From the NCBI RefSeq assembly GCF_000002995.4, contig NW_025062476.1:7562501-7626500 (forward strand): DNA of 64,000 nt. Reading direction: 5' to 3'. The notes under the pieces were generated by a model. That model searched no databases, was not told the origin of the DNA, and saw nothing but the letters and a program-made list of their open reading frames with translations. Below are positions 13,026 through 23,287 of this stretch, one piece after another (position 1 is the stretch's first letter; the number at the start of each line of letters is the position of its first letter). The translations under genes were made by a program, and so were the position numbers. This DNA comes from Brugia malayi. Taxonomy: Eukaryota; Nematoda; Chromadorea; Rhabditida; Onchocercidae.

Positions 13026-13045
13026 TGGGAATCTCGTTAATCCAT
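11911..13045 (-). rRNA. 28S rRNA, 3' part joined to single-copy DNA
   Basis: Minus-strand 28S 3' portion of about 1.13 kb, the counterpart of 6146-7279 and with the intact cgcttggctgcc. Identity ends after ttaatccat at 13045; single-copy AT-rich DNA follows. In other animals 28S continues here with tcatgcgcgtcactaattag. It therefore marks the end of the rDNA in this window, either a real array boundary or truncated copy, or an assembly join. Confidence 0.92.
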
Positions 13046-14329
13046 ATGTTTTCAAATTTTATTACATGTTATAAATTACTTTCGTTTATTCAGTAGTGAA
13101 ATTTGAATGAGTGCTAGTCTTCAATGCTTGCTAAGTTTTCATGTAGATTTTGGCAAAACTTTAGTATAGCGATTGAATAAGGCAAAATTATTACATTGTT
13201 TTCAATTACTTTCATTGCGGTTGATTCCCATTAATATAGCAGTAGTATAAAATTAATGGGTAAGTTTTTTATACATTTTTGCTTCATTTATCACTATTCC
13301 GAAGACTTTTAATGTTTTAGAAGAAGGTTAAGCAACATCTAGTTTTGATTGCTAGAAAAATTGGAACGAAGATGAAAATCTTGTAGGCAAGTTTTAAGTC
13401 ATGCTGTTTATATCACTTACATGCCTTTCATCGTTGAGATTCTTCTGCATTTGCTTGGGTAATTTACACTTGCAAAATCTTCTACAACGTTAAATCATAT
13501 TGAAAGGAAGTTTTTTTATTTCTGGACAATACTATGGAAGATAGCTCCAAAGATTGATCAAGAAATTACTGCGCCAAGTATTCTAATACAAGTTTTGAAT
13601 TGTTGCAGCAAGGTAAAGGTACAAAATATTAATGGTTTTTGTACATTTCTCCTGCATGCCAATGATTTGATGTATTTGACAATGCAAAAAATGGATGACT
13701 TACGTCAGATAATCAATTCGAAATATTACCAAAACTGTTAGATAATCAATTCAGAATTTTATCAAAACCTTTTACACATCTGATATGTATAACAAATTCA
13801 TTGCAAGTCCTAGACAAGTTATTCTGATTTTATACCATATAAAAGGAACATTATTTTTAGTGGCATTTTCTTTAAATTATGGTGGATTGGAAAGACGGGA
13901 TTCATGCAGCATGAAACATGATATTTCTGAATCTAGTAAAACCAAAACATTAACCAGTCAACATTTCTTAACGCATCACATGAAATCATTTTGAATTATT
14001 GGCTATCAAAACATGGAAATCGAGAAACTCAATTTCTGGCTTACAAAAAAAAAATAAATGTTCCTTGGAACATTTGTTATTATATTTCATGCACCATCAA
14101 AACAGTTTCGAGTACGCCGTAACTCATTTACGTAATAAAAAATAGTGAGACGTATTATGAAGCTATGAATTTAAATTAGTGTAAACTATCTTATATTCGT
14201 TCAAGATCATGAGCGGCAAGAAATTCCCTCAATTTTTTCGATGCAACATGTTTAATTTGAATTCGAGTACCACTATCAGTGGTATATCAAAAATTGATCA
14301 ATATGCATTTAAATTTCATTATCACTTTC
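13046..14329. other. Single-copy flank with no recognisable gene
   Basis: AT-rich sequence next to the 28S break. A plus-strand frame is open from about 13511 to 13740 without a usable start, and a 69-codon frame lies at 13785-13994. Neither resembles a family I know, and no reverse-transcriptase motif is seen. It could hold remnants of an old insertion. Confidence 0.4.
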
Positions 14330-17300
14330 TCATTCTTCCAATTCATCTGGTTCCTTGCACTGCGTTTTCAGCAGTTCTTTTACTCCAGGTGAAACAGCCC
14401 CAGTGGTACTCGTTTTAGCAAAAATTTCTAGGTGATTTTTACCTTTCCATATCAAAGAACATTTGAATTCAGGATCATTTTTTATCAAAAACTTCGCAAT
14501 TTTATCTAGGCAATCGTGAACTTTTGATAGCACCACATAGGGCAGAGGCTTGATTAGTTTAGAAATGTCCGACAGAGCATTCATAGCTGGTTTTCCAAAA
14601 TCGCCATTTCCTTTGAACCAGCCAACGATCTCCTACATAAATTCTAAATTATGGATATAGAAATGTATTCTTTATTTAGACGCTGTTCAAATTAGTGTAG
14701 AGATGTGATTTTAAATTATTTTCACAGCCTTTTTAGCTAGATAATTAATATGCAAACCTGATCTGCAGCGGTGAAAAACATTTGTGCCCAGGTAAAGAAT
14801 GGAAATCCAGCACCTTGTGGATAGGTTGTTAGAAGTTGCAACGCGATATTTCGTGGCACTTCACCATATTCCATGTATGAAATTGCATTATTTTCATTAA
14901 ATCTCTTCTTTTTTGGTTCCAATTCGCCTTCTTTTTCCAGATGATTGTCACTACAAATCAATGATTTAATTATTAAATGGATTATGCATTTAGTAAATCA
15001 ATTTCAGATTTTAAGGAATACATTATTTGACTCATTTCATTGATAATATAATTTAAAAATGTGATATCGCTTTTAAGATAGATTTTGCGAATTAAGTACA
15101 ATTTTGAAAACTTTCACATCTAGTTTGAAAAATAGAGATTTGTTGATAAATGTGAGTAGTGCTCACTGATTAGTAATACGGACAAAGATGACTCGAACCC
15201 TGATAATAGTCAAAAACTTTTTATTAAAATATACTAGCTCTCGAAATTAGTTATTTTCAAATTATGTCTTTAAATTCTTTACAGAAAAAGTTGCAAAAAT
15301 TTCAATTTCTTTGTGAAATGAATCACTGATTTCTCATTTGCAGTCCGCTACGAGATATAAGAGGAACAGCTGTTCGTTGTGTATAGGATCGGGGCAAGTT
15401 ACAACTGTTTGTAGTTTAATCTATTGTCGACAATTCAAAAATATTTTGATAAGAAAAAAGGTATTTTCATTAGCGAAATTATCGATCTCATTTTTCAGCT
15501 TACGCTGCAAAAGCATATATCATGCTGCCAACAAACAGAGCTTCATAATTTTAACTTCAAAAGACGATTAAAGATTTTTAGGAAATTCTTGAGATTTAAT
15601 GATCACTGAAATTAGATGGAAGAACGAAAGAAATACTTCAAAGATGCGAACTAATGCCAGTTAAAGATAAACTAAAAGCGACTGTACTAAGAAAGAAACT
15701 TGAAAAGTCTCATTTGTTATCCATCCATTCGCAGATCACATCCAACCTTTCCAATGACTGCAGCAATGAGATATAAAATTATATCCAGTCCAGAAAAACG
15801 TTAAAATCATTACTTTTGCATTTCCACACTAGCATAATCAGCGCAGTCAACTTCGAATCGCACCAGTAGTTTGAACTTGCCAAAATGATAAGAAACAAGC
15901 TGGAAAAATGGACCAGTAGTGAATTTTGACCTCGCCTTCGTCATTTTTCGTTTCAATGCTTGATCAAATGTTACATGACCAATTTCCATGAGATCTGACG
16001 CTTCCATTCTAAGGAATACAGCCATTAGAGTACCTCTAATACATACCTCCACAAAACTTTTAATTAAAAAAATTTTTTTAAGCTTCTGAAGAAGGAAGTA
16101 GCATCTGCTTTTAGCTTTTTTTACCAGCAACTGATTTTATATCACAAATTATTGTTGGAAATAGAAAAAAAAAAAAACATGACAAATCGGATGAAGATAT
16201 GGACGATGTCCTCATGTTTATTTTATATATATTATTAATCTTATCTATAAAATAACTCTCAATCGTTTATCTTCTTATCGAGATAAAATTATCGAGATAA
16301 GAAGATAAACGATTGAGAGTTACTAGTAAAAACACTCAATCAAAGGCATTTTATCAAAATAGGCAAGTACTAAATAACGAATTTACAGAAATTGGACCGA
16401 AAAAAAAATAAAGTTCAAACTTGTTATGTTGTTTTAGAAGTGACTTTTTTAAGGCATATAATTACCTCGTCAATAAAACGGTTTTCCCTATCCGCTCTAC
16501 ATCAATTCGAAACAATCCGTCACCAGCTTCCTGTGCAAATGCAAATAGTTTTTGCAAATTTACAGCATCGGTGATAAAATTGTATTCGTTGAAATTAATT
16601 GGTTTTTCTGCCTTTGATGTCATGTGATGTGCAGTTAATATTGCTGTGTCTAACGAACCTGTTGGAATCTGAAAGATCTCTGATATTAAGATGGTTAAAC
16701 TGAGTGCGTGCATCATCAAATAATTACTGATATAGTATTATCGGCACTTTCAGTTGAATATGAATTCAACTTTGACCTAAATTTCTTTCATCCTAGATGC
16801 CTTCCTGTGCACCTGATGTCAATAACGATAAAACTGGTTTCAAGCTAAAAAATATTTATTTGAACTGCCGAGAAGATACTAATGAAAAATGGAAAAAGTG
16901 ACTTATAAAAATGAAAAAAAAAACTGAAGTTTTTTAGTTATTGAAAAAAAAGAAGAAAAAAAAACTTTTAAGTGATTGACGTCGTATATAACTACACCGT
17001 GATCTTGTTGTAGTTTGCCACCAGCCCAGAAGAAAGATTCTAGAGGCATGCCGGGCATCTAAATAAAAATGAACGAAATTTTATTGGTACTGAGTGATTC
17101 ATTAGCGGCCTAATTAGATGATGAAATGTAGCATCATTCAAAATAAAATCTGAATTTCTACAAAGATTAAGGAATTTGTGACAAATTCCTATATTTGAAA
17201 GATTTGATAAACAAGTCTTTTTATTGTAGCAAGAACTTTTAAACTTATTGCATTTATAATTTGTAAAAAATATGATTTGCTTTAGAAAGAAAAGAAAAAT

Positions 17301-17584
17301 GTGGAGAAGAAATGAAAGTTGTTTCATGAACAGCACGCATGATAAATTTCTAATTGAGTAACAGTGTACTTATATCTTTAAAACGGATTTATTTATTATG
17401 AGAAATGATTAAAACTTACAACGATGGTAGGTGTTTCGTCATTCAAATACCATTGATATGAGCCGATTCTTTCGACAAATTTCGTGGATGTCGGTCCGCC
17501 CTTTCCAGATAAATTAACAAGCGGTAAAAGACCATATGGCTCCTCTTCCAAACCGTCGAATAACCAAAACCCTTCAGCTGACAT
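14330..17584 (-). CDS. Conserved protein of unknown function, six exons, 383 aa
   Basis: Exons on the minus strand: 17584-17420, 17058-16966, 16668-16466, 16008-15814, 14950-14758, 14632-14330. All phases agree and no internal stop remains. The ATG lies 2 nt after a ttttaag acceptor, suggesting trans-splicing. Residues ~51-58 read TPTIVMPG, followed by a WAGG motif (70-73) and YDVNH. The middle part is rich in IDVERIG/FGKFKLLVRFEVD-type beta-strand sequence (~142-210), a basic EPKKKR patch is at ~230-235, and an aromatic YPQGAGFPFFTWAQMFF segment at ~262-278. From memory the TPTI-V-PG and LVRFE-D pattern resembles fungal and nematode proteins loosely labelled geranylgeranyl pyrophosphate synthetase-like; no prenyltransferase DDxxD motif is present, so that enzyme name should not be used. 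Function unknown. One donor (after exon 2, gttttt) is weak but is the only one that keeps frame. Confidence 0.8.
16253..16322. repeat. Perfect 33-bp inverted repeat inside an intron
   Basis: The arms 16253-16285 and 16290-16322 are exact reverse complements (left arm begins taactctcaatcgtttatct), separated by only aaat, which is itself half-paired. It lies in intron 3 of the 14330-17584 gene. Such a structure would form a very stable hairpin in DNA or pre-mRNA. No flanking target-site duplication is obvious. Confidence 0.97.
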
Positions 17585-18252
17585 CACTTAAAAGGCTTAG
17601 GGTTTATTCTCTCGATTTTTGAACGTTGTATCTCACAAGCTAAAATTTTGTCCTTTTTGAATCAATTGAAAAACATTTTATCCAAGGTTCTAATGAATTA
17701 GTTTTTGTTTAAAACCAACTTGAAAGTAGACGAAAGTAAGTTAGAACTAAAACTTAAATGGCATTATTTATCCGCACTGTAGATGTACTACATCGTACCT
17801 TCTTATTAAATCTCATTTCTCTTTCTTTTCCCCACTTACAGCCAATATCGCACATCTTTTTCTCATTCCAATAGTTTTCTCTCCAAATATCACATCGAAA
17901 ACTTTCACATTTCCAAACAAGAAAGTACATGACGAATAAGCAGGGCTAACAACTCACAACACTTGATCTAATTTCTAACTTTCCTCATGTTTGAGGAATG
18001 TGGAAATTTGGAAATTCTTAAAATGAATGAAAACTTATAACCTCCACCCAAAACTCAAATTCGTGTAAAAATTAAAAATTAGGTTTTTTTTTTCTTCTAT
18101 TTCTATGCAACATATCAAGAACTCAAAACTTGATTTGAGTTTTTAAATCACTATATATGGTATTCGAAATTCAACTGCTTTAGGATAATCAGTCCCAACC
18201 AAAACCACATGATATTTAGGGTATGGTGTAAAAACAGGCAAAAGGTTGAATG
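17585..18252. other. No gene seen; 5' flank of the 17584 gene
   Basis: AT-rich sequence with no convincing open exon on either strand. It presumably holds the promoter of the minus-strand gene that starts at 17584. Confidence 0.4.
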
Positions 18253-18438
18253 TTACAATAATCGATAGCTACCGGAAGCAGTAGTCTTAGGAATAATGCT
18301 GTAGCTGATCAAATGTTTACAGCTACGCAGTGACGCCTCCTGCTGACTCCAACTGCGCCTTCTCTCCACTGCTCCTCCACCAGTAAGCAGCTCATCTCGC
18401 AGCTGATGGTAGTCAGGATGGTGATGACGATAACGCGT
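18253..18438 (-). CDS. Candidate terminal exon, unknown protein
   Basis: A 62-codon open stretch (61 aa plus TAA) begins directly after a ttagtag acceptor on the minus strand. It is rich in H, R, S and E (starts TRYRHHHPDYHQLRDELL) and is clearly more GC-rich than its surroundings. It could be the last exon of a minus-strand gene whose earlier exons include 18940-18817: if that exon spliced at its GAC|GTGCCA site the phases would agree. The plus strand also has a shorter open frame here, so strand is not certain. No family recognised. Confidence 0.3.
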   Translation of the reverse strand, partial: TRYRHHHPDYHQLRDELLTGGGAVERRRSWSQQEASLRSCKHLISYSIIPKTTASGSYRLL

Positions 18439-18816
18439 CTACTAATGCTCCTGCTCTAGCCTTTGATGACTGCTATCATATTAATATTTCTAAGTAGCAA
18501 ATTTATCGACATGAGTATGTTGCATTTGACTAGTTCGGGGGATTTGATGCATTCGTTTACCAGACAAACCAACGATGAGAAGTTCAACTTTGACTTAAAC
18601 CTGAGTTAGAGTGATGAGAATCGCTTTAACCGCTACTTGCAGAGATGTATTGCATAGTTCTCTTTTAAATCTTACAAGTCTGTGCTAATTACTGACAAGT
18701 AGTGCTGTAATAAGTTCACATTTTTCTCCTCACTTTAAAACTTCCTAAAATCAAGCAAATAATCATTGAATGGTATGATTCCCTAGTCAGACATACAAAT
18801 ATTCAGTTGATATCAC

Positions 18817-18940
18817 TTATGGCACGTCATCGAGCATAGTATCAGTTTCCAAACGAAGCTTCATCATAGCTGCTGGCTTCACAAAAGATTGCGTTTTGAT
18901 TTTGGGAAAAACTTCCAAATTGGAAGACAAAAAGTAACCA
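18817..18940 (-). CDS. Candidate exon, unknown protein
   Basis: After a good ttatcttcag acceptor, the minus strand reads 40 codons to a TAA, ending KLRLETDTMLDDVP. Codon use and composition look coding. Whether it ends here or splices on to 18438 is not decided. No family recognised and no start is in view. Confidence 0.3.
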
Positions 18941-20380
18941 CTGAAGATAATTTTTTGATTCATTAGAAAAGACAAAAAGTGACATGGATGCAGCGTTGAC
19001 GCAATAATCAAAATAATACATTACGACATACCGCTATGTATCTCATCCATGTATTTTTAACAATTTCTGAAATCTTACATTTACTGAGTGATCAAGAAGT
19101 GAATACATTTTTCGTCTTTCATTTTAGTTGAGCAAGATCACTCCAGTTTCGCAAACTTTCGAATCAAAACAATTCTCCACTCCTATCAATACTGTGATCC
19201 TTTTCCATAGAATTTATTTAAGGACCTACTGTAAAATATCATCGAATACTCGACATATTATGCTGAAAAGTGGCTTAATCAGAACGGCTTACTGCGATGT
19301 TAATGTAAAATTTTGATTTCCACATGATTTTGGCTTTATCCAATTAATGTCAAACCATCAATGATTACTAACCCAGTTATAAATGGAATGCTCAGTATGT
19401 ATGATATCATTTTAAATAAAATAAAGACGCTATTTTCAATGATTTGAATATCTACTATAATATGAAATAAGTAGATAATATGCCAGTAAAAGCATAAATT
19501 ATGGTAACAAACTAGGATTGTCGAAGAATCCCATCTCCATAAGAATCACTTTGTAAAAACAATGATTTATAATTTCTGGAGTTGATTTTTCATTTAATTT
19601 ATAGTTCCTGAAAATGTTTCAAACTTCTATTTCGACAGTAAGAATTTGAGAGAACTCATTTTTTTTAAAGATTTTCAGGCACTTCTGTGTAGTTTACAAA
19701 GATAACTGCACAAATAATTCAAAGTTATACAATTTAGTTCTTTCTGATAAATATTTTCTTCAAAATTGTATTTTAGTGGGTCTTGTTTCAAAAAAATTTT
19801 GACTTTTAAATTGCTTTTCGAATTCCTTAGAAAAAAGATGGGTCGTCTTTAACCATCAATGAAATAGTAAGCATAAATTATGGTAACAAACTCAGGTATA
19901 AACTCAGATTATACAGTTCAATAGGTAAGTGGTGGGAGCAATGAAATCCGTGTCAAATGCAGTTTCTGTTAAAAGAAAGAATTAACTGCGGATAAATTCA
20001 AAATTTACGCATAAACTATGTATAATTATTCTGATGGAAAACAAATGTCATAAGTTTACAAAACTGATATATATGCTATGCCGTCATATTTGAATATAGT
20101 AATGTGATGTCGAATTTCTTTCCAATTTTCGAATTTGAGCCTACTTTCACCGACCACTGTTCCATGAAAATTTCAAAAAAGTTGTATGAACATAGTGCTG
20201 TAATCATATTAAAAATAATTATATTTTGTTTCCACAAATTTTGATCGTTGTGGTTAACTCACCCCACTGACTTTCATAATGTTATTTACGCAAAACATGA
20301 TGTAAGGTAGATATTTCAGTTAGTTTAGGAATATATTTCGAAACTGCATTATAAAGCTAACACAGTTGGAATATTTGTAG

Positions 20381-20503
20381 ATGTGCTGAGAATGCGGATA
20401 GTAATGAAAGCTGATGGTGAAGTGAAATCTGGAAAAACAGCGCCACTTGTAGTTCCATTTGCTGCTCTACGATCTCCAAAATCATCGAGCTGCATATTGT
20501 GGA
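20381..20503 (+). CDS. Candidate internal exon of uncertain strand
   Basis: The plus strand has a precise tttgtag acceptor and a gtaagc donor around a 41-codon open frame (begins VLRMRIVMKADGEVKSGK). The minus strand over the same bases is also open (QLDDFGDRRAANGTTSGAVF...), with more typical codons and a catcag acceptor but no good donor. One of the two is probably a real exon; the splice sites favour plus and the codons favour minus. No family recognised on either strand. Confidence 0.3.
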
Positions 20504-20829
20504 GTAAGCTTCTGATGAGTCATCTTTCTAGTTTTATTTATTGCAAAAAATCCCTCCACTTATTCTATCTATTATTTTTAATAAGGATACAAAATGATCA
20601 AAAAAGAATTACTTGGAAATGTTGCAAACTTGCTAAACTTTTGCATTTTTGAAAAGGGAAACAATTACACTCAAGAATAAATTAACGTAATGAAGGATGT
20701 GTTGGATGCCAGCTAAATATTTGGGCAACAATTGAATAAAACTGATTCGGAGGATTGGATGATTTAAAAAACTGATCTAATTGACAATAGTATGGTTATA
20801 AAATCTACATTGATGTTAGACAATGATCC

Positions 20830-20970
20830 AAACAAAGGAGAGGAGGTGCTTGCATGGGCACCAGTTGCTAATAAAGAGCTTATTAGATAACCGCATGATT
20901 ATGATAGCTAACAAAGAACAATGTAGATATCCTCATGATTGTAAGGATTGCTAACAAAGAACGATGTAAA
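20830..20970 (+). repeat. Decayed ~43-bp tandem repeat with a protein-like frame
   Basis: About 2.5 degenerate copies of a unit of the form gctaacaaagaac.atgtaga..cctcatgattgtaagga, starting near 20864. Just before and into the first copy, a plus frame reads DNDPNKGEEVLAWAPVANKE and then stops. It may be the remains of a coding repeat. Confidence 0.4.
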
Positions 20971-21335
20971 TTGTTTCAATATGTAGAAGCATAAATTTGG
21001 AAACAAAGAGTCCGAAGTATAAGCATTATTTGCGGAAATTACGTAGATATCTTTACTACAATTAACGTAAATGAAGCAGATGACAGTCATAATCAATTTG
21101 TCCCCTGTGAAGTGTTAAGTGCAAAGTGATTCGTAAGCATCACCTTAATGTTATCATTCTCATCACTACCGATTCATTTGTTCATTTGATAAACAAAGGG
21201 AAAAAGTGAAAGGACTCACAGAATAATCGCATGATGAGAGAGTGCCCCTTCTTTCTCTGTACAACTATATGTTATCAACCATCGATCGTTTGATGCTCGG
21301 TATAGGGACTCTCAGTAATGGAGGTGCTGCGTGTC

Positions 21336-21410
21336 TAAGCTTTGACCAGGGCCTTGTCCAAGACCCGGCGAACAATTTTTGGCTGCCTTCCCAGGAGGGA
21401 GGGCAAGTTT
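21336..21410 (+). ncRNA. Candidate SmY RNA (nematode Sm-class snRNA)
   Basis: A short GC-rich island in AT-rich DNA. In order it has a hairpin (21349-21351 and 21353-21355 pairing with 21360-21366, loop gtcc, one mismatch); the single-stranded stretch ggcgaac; an Sm-protein site aatttttgg (21374-21382); and a second hairpin with an 8-bp perfect stem, extendable to 9 (21385-21392 with 21397-21404, loop agga). Two stem-loops flanking an Sm site in ~70-80 nt is the described architecture of SmY RNAs, which associate with the trans-splicing machinery of nematodes. The segment agctttgaccagg before the first stem also resembles my memory of SmY. The 5' end and promoter were not determined. An overlapping 64-codon frame is dismissed. 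Confidence 0.72.
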
Positions 21411-21989
21411 TGTTTGTGATTGAGAGTAACATCTGACGTTGGTGGTGTGGTGTGGTATGGATTAATTTGGAGGATGATACTTGTTAAGGGTGAACCAGGA
21501 GGTAGGGTGCATCACAGCTGGGTGTTGTTGAAGGAAGGGTCTTCGTAACATTTCTGCACTGCTTGATTTAGCTTACTTCTTTTCAAGACATAGAAGCAGA
21601 ACAAAGTTAGCAAGCATGCAATATTATCAAGAGTAATTATCCGCAGTTTGATTAAAATAAAGAATGAAGTACTACAGGAAATGTTCTACCCAAAGCCGAA
21701 TTTATCTAAAAATGTCAGTGGCCCTGTCGCACACAGAAGCCTCTAACAAATTCTAAAAATCTCGAAATAACAAAATACTCTGGTAACATCTGCTAATCTA
21801 CTGCTTGTACAAAAATGAAAAGTTTTTGACCCACCAATTTCAAAGATTTAATCAAAGATAGGTAGTGTTCGAAATTAATAGTATGTACTACAAAATATTG
21901 TGTAAAAAAAAATATTGTGTCACTTATTGACCTATACGAAAAATTTTAATCAAAACACTCAAGGTATTTTATTTGCTATTGCTTGACCT

Positions 21990-22205
21990 TTGTTTACAAA
22001 AATGCCCTCTTTGCATTTCATTTTTGTGATGAGGAAATACTTTGAAAATGAATAATCTTTCTGCACTTGGCTGACGTTCTTCTATCTTGAGTGCCGTGGA
22101 TTCATGAACACGCGTCTTTTTTCGAGTCTTACTAATGCTCCTTGCTTTATTCGATTTCCTGTCCCCATCGTCTCCTAAATAATTCTTTTTATTTCCATTT
22201 TCCAT
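21990..22205 (-). CDS. Candidate first exon or small basic protein
   Basis: An ATG-initiated minus-strand frame (start at 22205) reads 78 codons to a stop at 21969; a possible gtaaac donor near 21992 would make it a first exon. It is strongly charged (MENGNKKNYLGDDGDRKSNK..., K/R/E rich, no hydrophobic segment), unlike random translation of AT-rich DNA. It could belong with the minus-strand exon candidates at 18.2-18.9 kb, but no chain could be built. No family recognised. Confidence 0.3.
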
Positions 22206-23280
22206 TAAGTAAAAAATATTTCAAGCACTGAGTCAGTAGTGTTTCAGATAATCTGTTTGCAAACTTGTGTGTTAAAGTCTATTTTTGAAATGAATATACT
22301 GTCAACATTAACAATATGCTACTTAATTTTATCTTGTCTGTAAGTGAATAGAAGTGAAATAAAAGAAAAGAAATATTTCATTTATTGAGCTAACAAAAAT
22401 CAAATAATATATAATGATTTGAAAATTTTTCGGAGTGATTCATCAAATTCCATTATAGCACACGAATTAGCGAGAGGTGAAACTCTCTAATAATGATTAA
22501 TGTCACAGCCATGTTATCAGATGCATTTTCCAGTAAGAGTGATATGACTTGTTAGAAAACATATCTGAAGAAATGCTGAAATCGTGCATTTAATAAAATA
22601 AATTGAAAACAGCTTTCTATGATTACGTTACTTTCCACATCTCATCGTCTATGTCAATTTGTAACGTTTTGTATGCTTATAAAACTAGGTCAGTACAGCA
22701 CATAAGGGTATCATTGATCATCGAACACTTCATATAGTTGCACTTTTCTAGGCTCATATTTAACTAAGTTTATGATTTCCGTAATTTGATGATAGTATTT
22801 CCTTCAGAATTACGGATAAGAAGGGATACCGAAGAATTAACAGTTTTTTTCGATTTCTCGTATCCGAAATGATTTTTAAGCAATATTACAAAATTGCCGG
22901 AATGTGATCTATGTTTGTTTATCTAACATGCTATTTAACAGGATCAACTAGCTGGCCTATTAAATTGCTCGGAGAATGATGAAGATGGGAATTTTGCACA
23001 ATGAGTTTAGACGGCGATGCGACACTTTGTTTGGTTTCTTGCCAGTGTTGTTTAGATTTCGGATTTGTTTGTCATCAAATGAGTTGTCCGGCAAGGCTAG
23101 GGTTTTTGTGTAACGGAATGCATGAGATAAGAGGGTGACTTGGCTGATTTCTGTAGAAGTGGAGGAAAGTTAACTGGGATAAATTGTCTATAACAGACGT
23201 TACTATATATGGAAAATATTCAGATGTGGTGGGGATAGAGTGGGATATTTTCATCCATCCCATTACTTGTCATAGTTTTT
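22206..23280. other. No gene seen; 5' flank of the TPR gene
   Basis: AT-rich sequence without convincing exons. It should contain the promoter of the plus-strand TPR gene. A tttttag acceptor at 23277-23282 ends the interval. Confidence 0.4.
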
Positions 23281-23287
23281 AGTGGTG

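Noticed and set aside
15172..15230. tRNA-like T-loop word (gactcgaaccctga, complement ggttcgagtc)
   Set aside because: No matching T-stem, acceptor stem or anticodon arm could be built around it.
21242..21436. 64-codon frame across the SmY candidate
   Set aside because: The two hairpins and Sm site explain the sequence better, and there are no splice sites or family likeness.
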